Shown in pieces: positions 6,950 to 13,377 of a stretch of 13,377 bases of DNA. Each line of letters begins with the position of its first letter. Positions within the stretch are counted from its first letter, which is position 1. A program made the position numbers and the translations under genes. The stretch is taken from the NCBI GenBank assembly GCA_902462065.1, contig CABQAK010000048.1, positions 1-13,377 of the forward strand, in the 5' to 3' direction. This DNA is from an uncultured Collinsella sp. (GTDB lineage: Bacteria; Actinomycetota; Coriobacteriia; Coriobacteriales; Coriobacteriaceae). The notes below the pieces were generated by a model that saw nothing but the letters and a program-made list of their open reading frames with translations, had not been told where the DNA came from and searched no databases.

Positions 6950-7045
6950 CGGCGCGCGGCCAGCGAGCGGGGCGGTCACGCTACCTCAGTCGATATACAT
7001 GTCCTCCAATACAAACCGCACTCAAAGATTATGCATGGTCGAATT

Positions 7046-7063
7046 AAAAGCTCCTAAGGAGCT
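7046..7063 (-). terminator. Terminator of the DUF4160 cassette
   Basis: On the minus strand a 6-bp stem AGCTCC/GGAGCT with loop TTA is followed by TTTTAATT. It lies 28 bases after the stop of the DUF4160 gene and isolates the cassette from ebfC-recR. Confidence 0.6.
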
Positions 7064-7090
7064 AGGGGCCCTAAGTCCAATGAGTGGCCC

Positions 7091-7363
7091 TCAGCAGTAA
7101 AACGATAGCCCGCCAGTTGTTTCTTTCCAACGTTTGCAAATCAGCGCATGGTTAGATGAAACAAACTGCATGATATCGCGTAAATCCCGAGCAGGAATAT
7201 CGCCCTTGTTATGGGCCAGCTTGCATCCGCCGGAGCGGGTAAGCCATATCTTGGTTGCCTCGACAGTGGGGCGCTTGACCGCAACGTGAACATGGACAGG
7301 TTCGCCGTTCTCCCCCGTCCAGAAGAAGATGATGTACGGCCCGAGTCGAAACAGGCTAGGCAT
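7091..7363 (-). CDS. DUF4160 family protein
   Basis: The 90-residue protein shows the DUF4160 pattern. It begins MPSLFRLGPYIIFFW, followed by ENGEPVHVHV (18-27) with the paired His residues, then a short central strand and a C-terminal helix ending ICKRWKE (75-81). The biochemical role of DUF4160 proteins is not settled; they often sit beside another small gene in a toxin-antitoxin-like layout. The ATG at 7363 overlaps the stop of the upstream small gene by 8 bp, so the two are co-translated. A longer frame from 7537 is only a shadow of the partner gene. G+C is somewhat lower than in dnaX, and the pair breaks the usual dnaX-ybaB adjacency, which suggests insertion. A terminator follows. Confidence 0.82.
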   Translation of the reverse strand: MPSLFRLGPYIIFFWTGENGEPVHVHVAVKRPTVEATKIWLTRSGGCKLAHNKGDIPARDLRDIMQFVSSNHALICKRWKETTGGLSFYC

Positions 7364-7616
7364 AGACTCGTCCGCCTTCGTAGGCAAAACGCAGGATGAG
7401 CGGGGCATTGTTACGCACGAAATCATCGAGTTCTTTGAGGTCCGCTTCGCTAAAGCCCTCGTGTGACACCCAATTGAATGCCGGCAAGATACACTCCGCC
7501 GTGTCAAAACCCCAATCGCGCGGGCGCTCCACAACAACCTTCACCGTGTTGTCCTCCCGGACTTCGGAATACGAAACCTGCGTATCGTCCTCAAGGCGGA
7601 CATATTCCCACATCAT
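7356..7616 (-). CDS. Small protein paired with DUF4160, unrecognised
   Basis: I do not recognise this 86-residue acidic protein. It has an N-terminal beta-rich half (EYVRLEDDTQVSYSEVR, VKVVVERP), a conserved-looking DWGFDTAECILPAFNW segment (34-49), and a helical part GFSEADLKELDDFVRNN (54-70) before FAYEGGRVYA at the end. The start ATG at 7616 (a second ATG follows directly) has GGAG 7 nt upstream. It lies 54 bp downstream of the dnaX stop and overlaps the DUF4160 gene by 8 bp. DUF2442 proteins are frequent neighbours of DUF4160, but I do not see a clear DUF2442 pattern here. An antitoxin or accessory role is only a suggestion from the layout. Confidence 0.75.
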   Translation of the reverse strand: MMWEYVRLEDDTQVSYSEVREDNTVKVVVERPRDWGFDTAECILPAFNWVSHEGFSEADLKELDDFVRNNAPLILRFAYEGGRVYA

Positions 7617-7651
7617 AAGCTCGCTCCGTTCAAAGGGTTCTCTTCTTGAGC

Positions 7652-7657
7652 AGTATA
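7652..7657 (-). promoter_or_regulatory. Possible -10 box for the DUF4160 cassette
   Basis: TATACT on the minus strand in the dnaX-cassette gap would start transcription about 28 nt before the 7616 start codon. No good -35 is seen, so read-through from dnaX is equally possible. Confidence 0.25.
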
Positions 7658-7670
7658 CCCGCCTGCGCAG

Positions 7671-10097
7671 CTACTCCACCGGTTTGAAGATGGTGGCCTG
7701 ACCGAAGACGCTGCGGATGAGGTCTTTGGCCTCGTCCTCGGTCTGCGGGATGCTCGGGGCTGCGCCCTGGTGGCCGAAGGGGCTGCCGGCGCCGGGGTTG
7801 GACTCCCAGGGAGCTGCAGGAGCGTCCTCCTCTTTGGGGGCAGCTACAGCGGACTTGGGCGCGGGCGTCGCACCCGGCACGTCGAACGGAGGCAGATCGT
7901 CCCCGCTCGCATCGCCAGCGAAGCCGCCGACCATAGCGTCGTCGTAGGGCACCTGCTCGGATTCCCACGGCACGGACTGCGCGACAGGCTGAGCCTTGGG
8001 GGCAGCCGAGCGCTCGGGCGCACGGGGTGCGGGCTCGGTCGGGAGCTTACCCGTGGCAGGAGCACCGGCGGGGTTGTCGGAGCGTAGCCAGGGGGCTTTG
8101 CCCAGGTCAGACGACTTGGGAGCGGGCGAGGCGGGCTTGGGCGCGGGTGTCGGAGTAACCGGTTTGGGCGCCGCGGCCTTAGGCGCCGACGGGGTCGATG
8201 CCGCTACCGGCGCCGCCTGCTGCTGCGGCGCGCTGGCGCTCGAGGATACAGGGGCCGCCGAGGACACGGGTTGCGGGTCCGCAGATGCCGCAGCCCGTGC
8301 AGATGGAGAATGCTCCTCATGTTGAGGAGCCGGCGTGCCACCTCCATCCAGGACGTAGTCGACGGTGCGACGACCGAAGACCGCGCAGACCGTCGGCAGG
8401 ACCACCGACTGCGTATCGGCGCGACCGAGCATCTTAATGGCAAAAGTCGAACCCGCGGGGAACGAGACCGTGAGTTTGGAGCCGTCGTCGGCCGTGGCGC
8501 GGGCGTTGAGCAAAAGCCCTGCGTAGGAAGCCTGACGCGCCTTGACGCGCTCGACAACCTCGGCCCATTTGCGCTGCAGCTCTCCGGCGTCCTCGACCGC
8601 GGGGGTCTCGGCGGCGCCGGCGGCAGCAACCTGGGCGGCATTGTTGGACTGGGGCTGAGGCGTCGGAGCCGGCGCAGGCTGAGGTGCAGGCGCTGCAGGC
8701 TTGGAAGCTGACACGGGTGCAGGCTGAGCCGCCGGAGCGGCAGCACCACGGTCCCAAGGCATGCCACCCTGGCGCGCGGACGTAGCAGCAGGGGCAGCGG
8801 ATGCCGCCGGAGCGGCAGCACGGGCGCCCGAAATTAGCGTCGGCTGCTGGGCAGCAGCGGGCACGGATGCTGCAGGCGCGGCGGCCTGAGCAGCAGCCAT
8901 GCTCGCCGGCACGGCGCCGTTGGCAACCATGGACTCCAGACGCGCCACGCGCTCGGCCAATGCCTCAATCGTTAAATCAGCCTCGGGACGCGCCAGACGC
9001 GTGCAGGCGATCTCGAGCACCAGGCGCACGTCGCTCGCGCCCCTCATCTCCAGTGCGGCATCGTCGAGCACCGTCAGCACACGGGCCAGGCGGTCGGCAG
9101 GATGCTCGCCAAAGGCGGCGGCCTCGGCAGCAAGCGCCTCGGCCTGCTCGGAGCCGCCCTCAAACAGCTCGGCACGGGCACCGGCAACGCAGGCAACATA
9201 CACGTCGCGCACGTGCGCCACCAGGTCGCGCGTCAGCTCCAGCAGGTCGTTTCCTTCCTCGACCTGCGCACGGATCAGTCCATAGAGCTCGGCGACATCA
9301 CGCTCGGCGATGGCGCGGGCAAACTCGCCCAGGATCTGGTCCGAAACCTCGCCTAAAAGCGAGCGGGCGTCGTCCGCATGCACAGAACCGTTGCCAAAGA
9401 CGCTCAGTTGCTCCAGCGTGGACAACGCGTCGCGCATGCCGCCCTTGGCATGGCGCGCCACGATAGCCAGCGCCTCGTCGTCGTAATCGAAGCCCTCGTG
9501 CTCGCACACGTATGCCAGGCGATGCTCAATATCCTCGTTGCCGATGCGATGGAAATCGAAACGCTGGCAGCGCGAGAGGATGGTCTCCAGAATCTTTTGC
9601 GGGTCGGTGGTGCACAGCACAAAGATCACGTGTGCCGGCGGCTCCTCGAGCGTCTTGAGCAGCGCGTTGAACGCCGCCGTCGTGAGCATGTGGACCTCGT
9701 CGATGATATAGATCTTGTACTTGCCGCGCACCGGGGCAAAGTTGACGGAGTTGATGATCTCCTCGCGCACGTTGTCCACGCCGGTACGGCTTGCGGCATC
9801 GAGCTCGTAGACATCCGGGTGGTTGCCCTCGGCAATGAGCTCGCACTCCTCACAAGTACCGTCGGGCATGCAGCCGCTTGCACCCTCGGCGCGCGCCGCC
9901 TCGGCATTGCGGCACAGCAGCGCCTTGGCCAGAATGCGCGCCATGGTGGTCTTGCCCGTGCCGCGCGGTCCGCAGAACAGGTAGGCGTGGGACAGGCGCC
10001 CCTCGGTGATGGCGTGCTCGAGCGTCGAGACGATATGTTGCTGGCCCACCACGGAGTCGAAGGTGAGCGGGCGATACTTTCGGTACAACGATTCCAT
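7671..10097 (-). CDS. dnaX: DNA polymerase III subunit gamma/tau
   Basis: DnaX is the ATPase subunit of the clamp loader of the replicative polymerase. I start at ATG 10097 (808 residues): MESLYRKYRP is the family N-terminus and GGGGGAG lies just upstream; the frame runs open to 10208 without such signals. Visible motifs are Walker A GPRGTGKT (43-50), four zinc Cys (C62, C76, C82, C85), Walker B IIDEVH (131-136), LLKTLEEPPAHVIF (147-159) and the SRC sensor (175-177). After the clamp-loader collar (to about 385) come a Pro/Ala linker (about 395-500), a compact domain (about 503-585, LQRKWAEVVERVKARQ to RRTVDYVLDG), a second Pro/Ala-rich tail (588-785) and a final helix EDEAKDLIRSVFGQATIF. Pro-Trp motifs recur at 447, 669, 710 and 763. 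The protein is longer than many relatives. No A-rich slippery site is visible, so only the tau form is expected. Confidence 0.97.
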   Translation of the reverse strand: MESLYRKYRPLTFDSVVGQQHIVSTLEHAITEGRLSHAYLFCGPRGTGKTTMARILAKALLCRNAEAARAEGASGCMPDGTCEECELIAEGNHPDVYELDAASRTGVDNVREEIINSVNFAPVRGKYKIYIIDEVHMLTTAAFNALLKTLEEPPAHVIFVLCTTDPQKILETILSRCQRFDFHRIGNEDIEHRLAYVCEHEGFDYDDEALAIVARHAKGGMRDALSTLEQLSVFGNGSVHADDARSLLGEVSDQILGEFARAIAERDVAELYGLIRAQVEEGNDLLELTRDLVAHVRDVYVACVAGARAELFEGGSEQAEALAAEAAAFGEHPADRLARVLTVLDDAALEMRGASDVRLVLEIACTRLARPEADLTIEALAERVARLESMVANGAVPASMAAAQAAAPAASVPAAAQQPTLISGARAAAPAASAAPAATSARQGGMPWDRGAAAPAAQPAPVSASKPAAPAPQPAPAPTPQPQSNNAAQVAAAGAAETPAVEDAGELQRKWAEVVERVKARQASYAGLLLNARATADDGSKLTVSFPAGSTFAIKMLGRADTQSVVLPTVCAVFGRRTVDYVLDGGGTPAPQHEEHSPSARAAASADPQPVSSAAPVSSSASAPQQQAAPVAASTPSAPKAAAPKPVTPTPAPKPASPAPKSSDLGKAPWLRSDNPAGAPATGKLPTEPAPRAPERSAAPKAQPVAQSVPWESEQVPYDDAMVGGFAGDASGDDLPPFDVPGATPAPKSAVAAPKEEDAPAAPWESNPGAGSPFGHQGAAPSIPQTEDEAKDLIRSVFGQATIFKPVE

Positions 10098-10213
10098 GGG
10101 TGCTCCCCCGGGTATACTGAGTCTTGTTGCCGCGGCGGCCATGCGGTCGCACGGCATACTGCATTCCATAATAACCCGTACGGCGAGCCCGCCGCGATAG
10201 GAGTCCAAAGAGC

Positions 10214-10930
10214 ATGGCAGACGCAGAGAGCAACCTCGTTCCCTCCGAAGCAGCCGACCAGGTCGAGGTCGCGCTCGAGGAGCAGGCCGCAGCCGACGAC
10301 GGCATCCTGTACCTCAACGAGTACCAGTACGAAAACGACCTGGTCACCGACTTCGCCCGCCTGGTCGCCTCGCCCAGGCGTCGCGGCTCGCTGTATGTCG
10401 CCGCCGCGATTGCCGCGCTCATCGGCATCGGCATGCTGGTGGCCGGCGGCAGCTGGATCAAGTTTGGCGTCGTCTTGATCGTATTCGGCGCCTTTTTGGC
10501 CTGGTGGAGCAAAAACCTGCACCACACCCTCGCCCGCGACTTTATCGACGCCGTTGAGGCCGACGAGTCCATGGGTGGCCGCTATCGCCGCGTCGCCGCC
10601 AACGAGGACGGCCTGATGGTTTGGGGCAAGAGCGGCAAGTCGCAGTTCTTCCCGTTTGAAAAGCTCGACCACGTGCTCGACGGCGAGCGTATCTTTGTGG
10701 CCATGTTCGCCGACCAGGGCGTGACGATCCCTAAGGACACCTTTGTCCGCGGCGATGCCGAGCAGTTCGGTCCCTTCCTCAAGGCGCGCATCAACAAAAA
10801 ACTCCGCATCGAGACCAAGAAGAAGAAAATGAAGGCCGAGAAGGCCGCCGCCGAGGCCAAGCAGGGTGACAAGCCCCAGGAGACCAAGGGCAAGCAGCGC
10901 AAGCAGAAGAAGAACAAGAAGAAGCGCTAA
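10214..10930 (+). CDS. YcxB-like two-TM membrane protein with Lys-rich tail
   Basis: The 238-residue protein has an acidic N-terminus, a short segment ILYLNEYQYENDLVTDFARL (31-50), two membrane helices (about 58-78 and 82-98), and a globular part. That part has the YcxB-like pattern: an aromatic VWGKSGKSQFFPFEKLDHVL stretch (136-155), ERIFVAMFADQGVTIPKDTFVRGDAEQFGPFLKARI (158-193). The tail (about 194-238) is Lys-rich and contains repeated KK clusters, suited to nucleic acid or acidic membrane binding. The function of YcxB proteins is unknown. The ATG at 10214 has AGGAG (10199-10203) with 10-nt spacing. It is divergent from dnaX with a 116-bp shared control region, and lies upstream of the kinase gene on the same strand, with a 144-bp gap. 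Confidence 0.75.
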   Translation: MADAESNLVPSEAADQVEVALEEQAAADDGILYLNEYQYENDLVTDFARLVASPRRRGSLYVAAAIAALIGIGMLVAGGSWIKFGVVLIVFGAFLAWWSKNLHHTLARDFIDAVEADESMGGRYRRVAANEDGLMVWGKSGKSQFFPFEKLDHVLDGERIFVAMFADQGVTIPKDTFVRGDAEQFGPFLKARINKKLRIETKKKKMKAEKAAAEAKQGDKPQETKGKQRKQKKNKKKR

Positions 10931-10985
10931 GGCCAAGCCAGACAGGCAGCCTCGCATCCCGCTATCCTCCCCATGCACCCGAGCG

Positions 10986-10994
10986 TGCTACACT
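10986..10994 (+). promoter_or_regulatory. Candidate extended -10 for the second kinase
   Basis: TGCTACACT matches the extended -10 form TGnTACACT also seen before the other kinase operon (5752-5760). No -35 is clear. Transcription from about 11001 would give a leader of about 75 nt before the ATG at 11075. Confidence 0.35.
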
Positions 10995-11074
10995 AGCAGC
11001 ATCTATGCCACCGCGAACGGCTCGGCTCCGCGCCCGCCACTCGCAAACGAACTTTAAACGCACGAGGGTTGGCC

Positions 11075-12928
11075 ATGCCGCTTTTCTCGCAACATACCGC
11101 CCGGTTCTCGCCGGACGTTCCTTTGGAGGGCACCAGCTCTCGCGAACTGCTCAAGCGGTACCAGCCGCTCGAGACACTTGCGACCGGCGGTTTTGGCTCC
11201 ATCGAGATCTGCCGCGACACGCACCTGCGCCGCCGCGTCGCCATTAAGCGCATCCCCCTTATCAACGGTGCCGGCATGCCCGCCAGCGACATCATGGATG
11301 TCCTGCGCGAGGCGCACACCGCCGCCATGCTTCAACATCCCAATATCGTGCAGGTCATCGACTTTACGCACGACACAGCCTATGCCTACCTGGTTATGGA
11401 ATATGTCGATGGCATGTCGCTGGCCGAGTTTTTGCATCGCGTGGACGGCCACTCACTTACCTTTGACGAGGCCGCGGCCATTGCCGATGCCCTGGGCCAG
11501 GCGCTCACCTTCGCCCATAGTAATGGCGTACTCCACCTGGACATTAAGCCCGCTAACGTGCTCATCGACCACTCGGGCAATGTAAAGCTCACCGACTTTG
11601 GCATGGCGCGACTGTCGTCCGCCGGTGGCTTTGGCGGCTCGCGCGGCGGCACCATCGGCTACATGCCGCCCGAGCAGCTCGATATCGAGACCGGCACGGT
11701 CGACGAACGCGCCGATGTCTTCGCCCTTGCCTGCGTTATCTACGAGGGCCTGTGCGGCAGCGCTCCCTTTATGGCGGCCACGCCCGCCGACTCGCTCGAC
11801 CGCATCATCGGCGGCGCCACCTATCCCAGCGAGCTGATACCACACTTTCCCCCGGGAGCCGAGGCCGCGCTCATGAGCGCGCTCTCCCCCATGCCGCAGG
11901 ACCGCCCCAACAGCATCGAGGCATTTTGCAACCAGCTCCTTGCCGGTCTGGGCAGCGTGCGCGAGGGCCGTCGCAGCCTGGAGCAAATGGTTGGCGAGCT
12001 TTCGGATGACGAGCAGGAACTCGACGATATCGAGCCGTCGCACTACGAGGACGACGCCATCGAGGTCGACCCCGCACTCGGCTGGGCGGGCACGCGCTGG
12101 AGCCATGCGCGCGACTACACCATGCGCACTATCTCGGCGCTAACGTGCGGCACCTTTAGCTTTTTGCTGATGCAAACGGCCGGGGTCGCGGCGCTTCCCG
12201 GCCTGGTCATTGCGGCCATCGCGATCGGAGCGGCGGCTGGCCTGGCCCCCCAGATTGGCTCGGCCATCTCGGCTGTGGGCTTTTTGGTGCTCATGGCCAA
12301 CGCCACCATGCAGGCACAGGGCATCCTGTCGATGTTGCCCGTCGCGGTGATCTTTGCCGCCGCCATGTCCGGTTGGTGGATCGCCTGGGGTCGCACCGAG
12401 GCTGCCGCGAGCGCCGCGCTCACCTGTGCACTCGCGCTTGGCTGTCTGACCGGCAATACCTTCCTGGCAGCTGGGGTCACCGCCGGCGTCGCGTCATTTT
12501 GGCTCGGCCCGGCAAGCGCCGCAGCGGCAACGGGCATGGGCGCGCTTTTTGCCCGTCTGGCCACGGTCGCGCTTTCAGCCGGAGGCGTACTGGGGCTCGG
12601 TAACGTTGCCGCAGCGCTGGGAGACCCACTCCTTTGGGCTGCCTTTGTGCTGGTCGCGGCAACTGCCGCAGCGTCATCTGCGCTGCTCAATGCCCATGCC
12701 AAGCGTGCCGATCAGGGCTCAAACCTTGCCGCAATCGCCGCCATCGCTGTCACCGGCATCGGCTGCGCAGCGGCGTCCTGTCTTGCACACCATATGGAAA
12801 TTGCCGGCCTTGCAGCCGCGGTCGTCGCCAAGGCGGCGGTTGCGGGAACCCTATCCTCTATAATCGTTGGGATATGCCTTTATTTGCTCGGATACCAAAG
12901 AACCTATACGGAGAGTGATCTTTCGTGA
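11075..12928 (+). CDS. Ser/Thr protein kinase with polytopic membrane C-terminus
   Basis: This 617-residue Hanks-type kinase starts at ATG 11075, which has GAGGG (11064-11068) 6 nt upstream; a TTG at 11069 would touch that site. Kinase landmarks are ATGGFGSIEI (36-45), VAIKRI (K58), the helix-C Glu in LREAH (E79), LHLDIKPANVLI (153-164), LTDFGMARL (172-180) and YMPPE (196-200). The catalytic loop is HLD, not HRD, but D156 and N161 are kept, so activity is expected with altered activation control. After an acidic linker (about 300-345) come about eight or nine Ala/Gly-rich membrane helices (352-606). There are no PASTA repeats. Its stop overlaps the GTG of the FhaA-like gene, pointing to a kinase-substrate or kinase-reader pair. 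In Actinomycetota, FhaA-type proteins are linked with PknA/PknB control of cell wall synthesis; that link is not proven here. Confidence 0.92.
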   Translation: MPLFSQHTARFSPDVPLEGTSSRELLKRYQPLETLATGGFGSIEICRDTHLRRRVAIKRIPLINGAGMPASDIMDVLREAHTAAMLQHPNIVQVIDFTHDTAYAYLVMEYVDGMSLAEFLHRVDGHSLTFDEAAAIADALGQALTFAHSNGVLHLDIKPANVLIDHSGNVKLTDFGMARLSSAGGFGGSRGGTIGYMPPEQLDIETGTVDERADVFALACVIYEGLCGSAPFMAATPADSLDRIIGGATYPSELIPHFPPGAEAALMSALSPMPQDRPNSIEAFCNQLLAGLGSVREGRRSLEQMVGELSDDEQELDDIEPSHYEDDAIEVDPALGWAGTRWSHARDYTMRTISALTCGTFSFLLMQTAGVAALPGLVIAAIAIGAAAGLAPQIGSAISAVGFLVLMANATMQAQGILSMLPVAVIFAAAMSGWWIAWGRTEAAASAALTCALALGCLTGNTFLAAGVTAGVASFWLGPASAAAATGMGALFARLATVALSAGGVLGLGNVAAALGDPLLWAAFVLVAATAAASSALLNAHAKRADQGSNLAAIAAIAVTGIGCAAASCLAHHMEIAGLAAAVVAKAAVAGTLSSIIVGICLYLLGYQRTYTESDLS

Positions 12929-13377
12929 ACTTCCTGAACATCTTCGAGGACCACGTGGCCGGCATCTTCGGTGCCACCCGTGCCCCGTTCTCCTTTAAGA
13001 AGCTTGCCAAGCAGGCCGCTCGCGACATGGAGGATCAGACTCTGGTGATCAACGGCGTCAACACGGCGCCGGCACTCTATACCATCCTTATCGCCGCCGA
13101 CGACGATCCCATGCTCGCCCCGTTCTACCCCGAGCTTTCGCGCGAGGTCCGCGAGTTTGTGAAGGCGCAGGCCGAAAAGCGCCGCTATGTCTTTGTCGGC
13201 GAGCCCCTCGTGCGCTTTATGATCGATCCGCAGCTGCGCGCCGGCAAGTTCTCGGTCTTTGCCGAGAACGTCGATGCCCCCACGCTCGGCCGCCTGTACG
13301 AAGAAGAGCGCGCCTATCAAAACGGCCTGGGCCAGAACAACTCCGCGGCAAGCCGTGCCGCCAGCGCCCCGCGCGCC
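12925..13377 (+). CDS. fhaA: FhaA-like protein, DUF3662 domain (partial)
   Basis: The frame starts at GTG 12925, overlapping the kinase stop by 4 bp (GTGA), with GGAG at 12910-12913, and runs off the window end after 151 residues. The N-terminus NFLNIFEDHVAGIFG (2-16), then FSFKKLAKQAARDMEDQTLVINGVNTAPALYTILIA, is the DUF3662/FhaA N-terminal domain: a helix, then a strand-rich part with YPELSREVREFVKAQAEKRRYVFVGEPLVRFMID. From about residue 135 the sequence becomes Ser/Ala-rich, a typical linker before the C-terminal FHA domain, which lies outside the window. In mycobacteria FhaA binds phosphothreonine and interacts with peptidoglycan-synthesis regulators. The overlap with the kinase indicates coupled translation. 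The symbol is assigned by family only. Confidence 0.85.
   Translation, partial: MNFLNIFEDHVAGIFGATRAPFSFKKLAKQAARDMEDQTLVINGVNTAPALYTILIAADDDPMLAPFYPELSREVREFVKAQAEKRRYVFVGEPLVRFMIDPQLRAGKFSVFAENVDAPTLGRLYEEERAYQNGLGQNNSAASRAASAPRA

Noticed and set aside
7671..10097. Programmed frameshift in dnaX giving a gamma form
   Set aside because: I found no A-AAA-AAG-type slippery run in the coding strand between the clamp-loader domain and the tail.
10098..10208. Upstream start for dnaX at 10208
   Set aside because: The DnaX family begins MESLYRKYRP or similar, and GGGGGAG stands just before the ATG at 10097.
10098..10213. SRP RNA or tRNA gene next to dnaX
   Set aside because: The 116-bp divergent gap is too short for a full SRP RNA, and I see no cloverleaf or GGAA tetraloop stem. 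No CRISPR array or rRNA was seen anywhere in the window.
9378..10478. Plus-strand open frame of 366 codons
   Set aside because: Antisense to dnaX and then out of frame with the YcxB-like gene; no protein-like motifs.
9626..10978. Minus-strand open frame of 450 codons
   Set aside because: A shadow of the YcxB-like gene and of dnaX in the wrong frame; the Leu-rich start is the complement of Lys/Glu codons.

Overview
The window looks like a chromosomal segment of a high-GC Coriobacteriia bacterium, most likely Collinsella or a close relative. This rests on the dnaX, ybaB/ebfC, recR set, the GC-rich codon use, Ser/Thr kinases paired with FHA proteins, and a start of fhaA (DUF3662) that is typical of Actinomycetota. 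The genus is an inference; no rRNA or other marker gene is present.

Region 1 (1-2000) is an AT-richer accessory stretch: hand-counted lines are about 43-48% G+C, against clearly over 60% in the core genes. All of its coding remnants are on the minus strand. It holds an ABC-exporter membrane domain that stops before any ATPase domain (16-735), a perfect 20-bp inverted repeat (881-926), and a class I SAM-dependent methyltransferase broken by two stops and two frameshifts (about 1051-1892). A pair of 24-bp direct repeats next to the core boundary (1952-2002) closes it. It reads as the decaying remains of an acquired cluster.

Region 2 (2001-5760, minus) is a tightly coupled three-gene signalling operon. 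Its order is a single-pass membrane protein with a Ser/Gly-rich extracytoplasmic stalk (4784-5689), a membrane Ser/Thr kinase (2943-4787) and an FHA-domain protein (2001-2939). The genes overlap by 4 bp and then sit 3 bp apart. A candidate extended -10 promoter precedes them, and a terminator-like hairpin lies in the leader just before the first ribosome binding site. The layout suggests an outside sensor, a kinase and a phosphothreonine reader made together.

Region 3 (5935-10097, minus) is the conserved replication and repair set dnaX, ybaB/ebfC, recR. Between dnaX and ybaB sits a two-gene cassette (7091-7616) with overlapping genes and its own terminator: a DUF4160-family protein and an unrecognised 86-residue partner. 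DnaX has a very long Pro/Ala-rich tail with four Pro-Trp motifs.

Region 4 (10214-13377, plus) is divergent from dnaX. It holds a YcxB-like two-TM protein with a Lys-rich tail, then a second Ser/Thr kinase with a polytopic membrane C-terminus and an HLD (not HRD) catalytic loop. The kinase overlaps by 4 bp the GTG start of an fhaA-like gene that runs off the window end. The window therefore carries two separate kinase-FHA modules, which is its most interesting theme.
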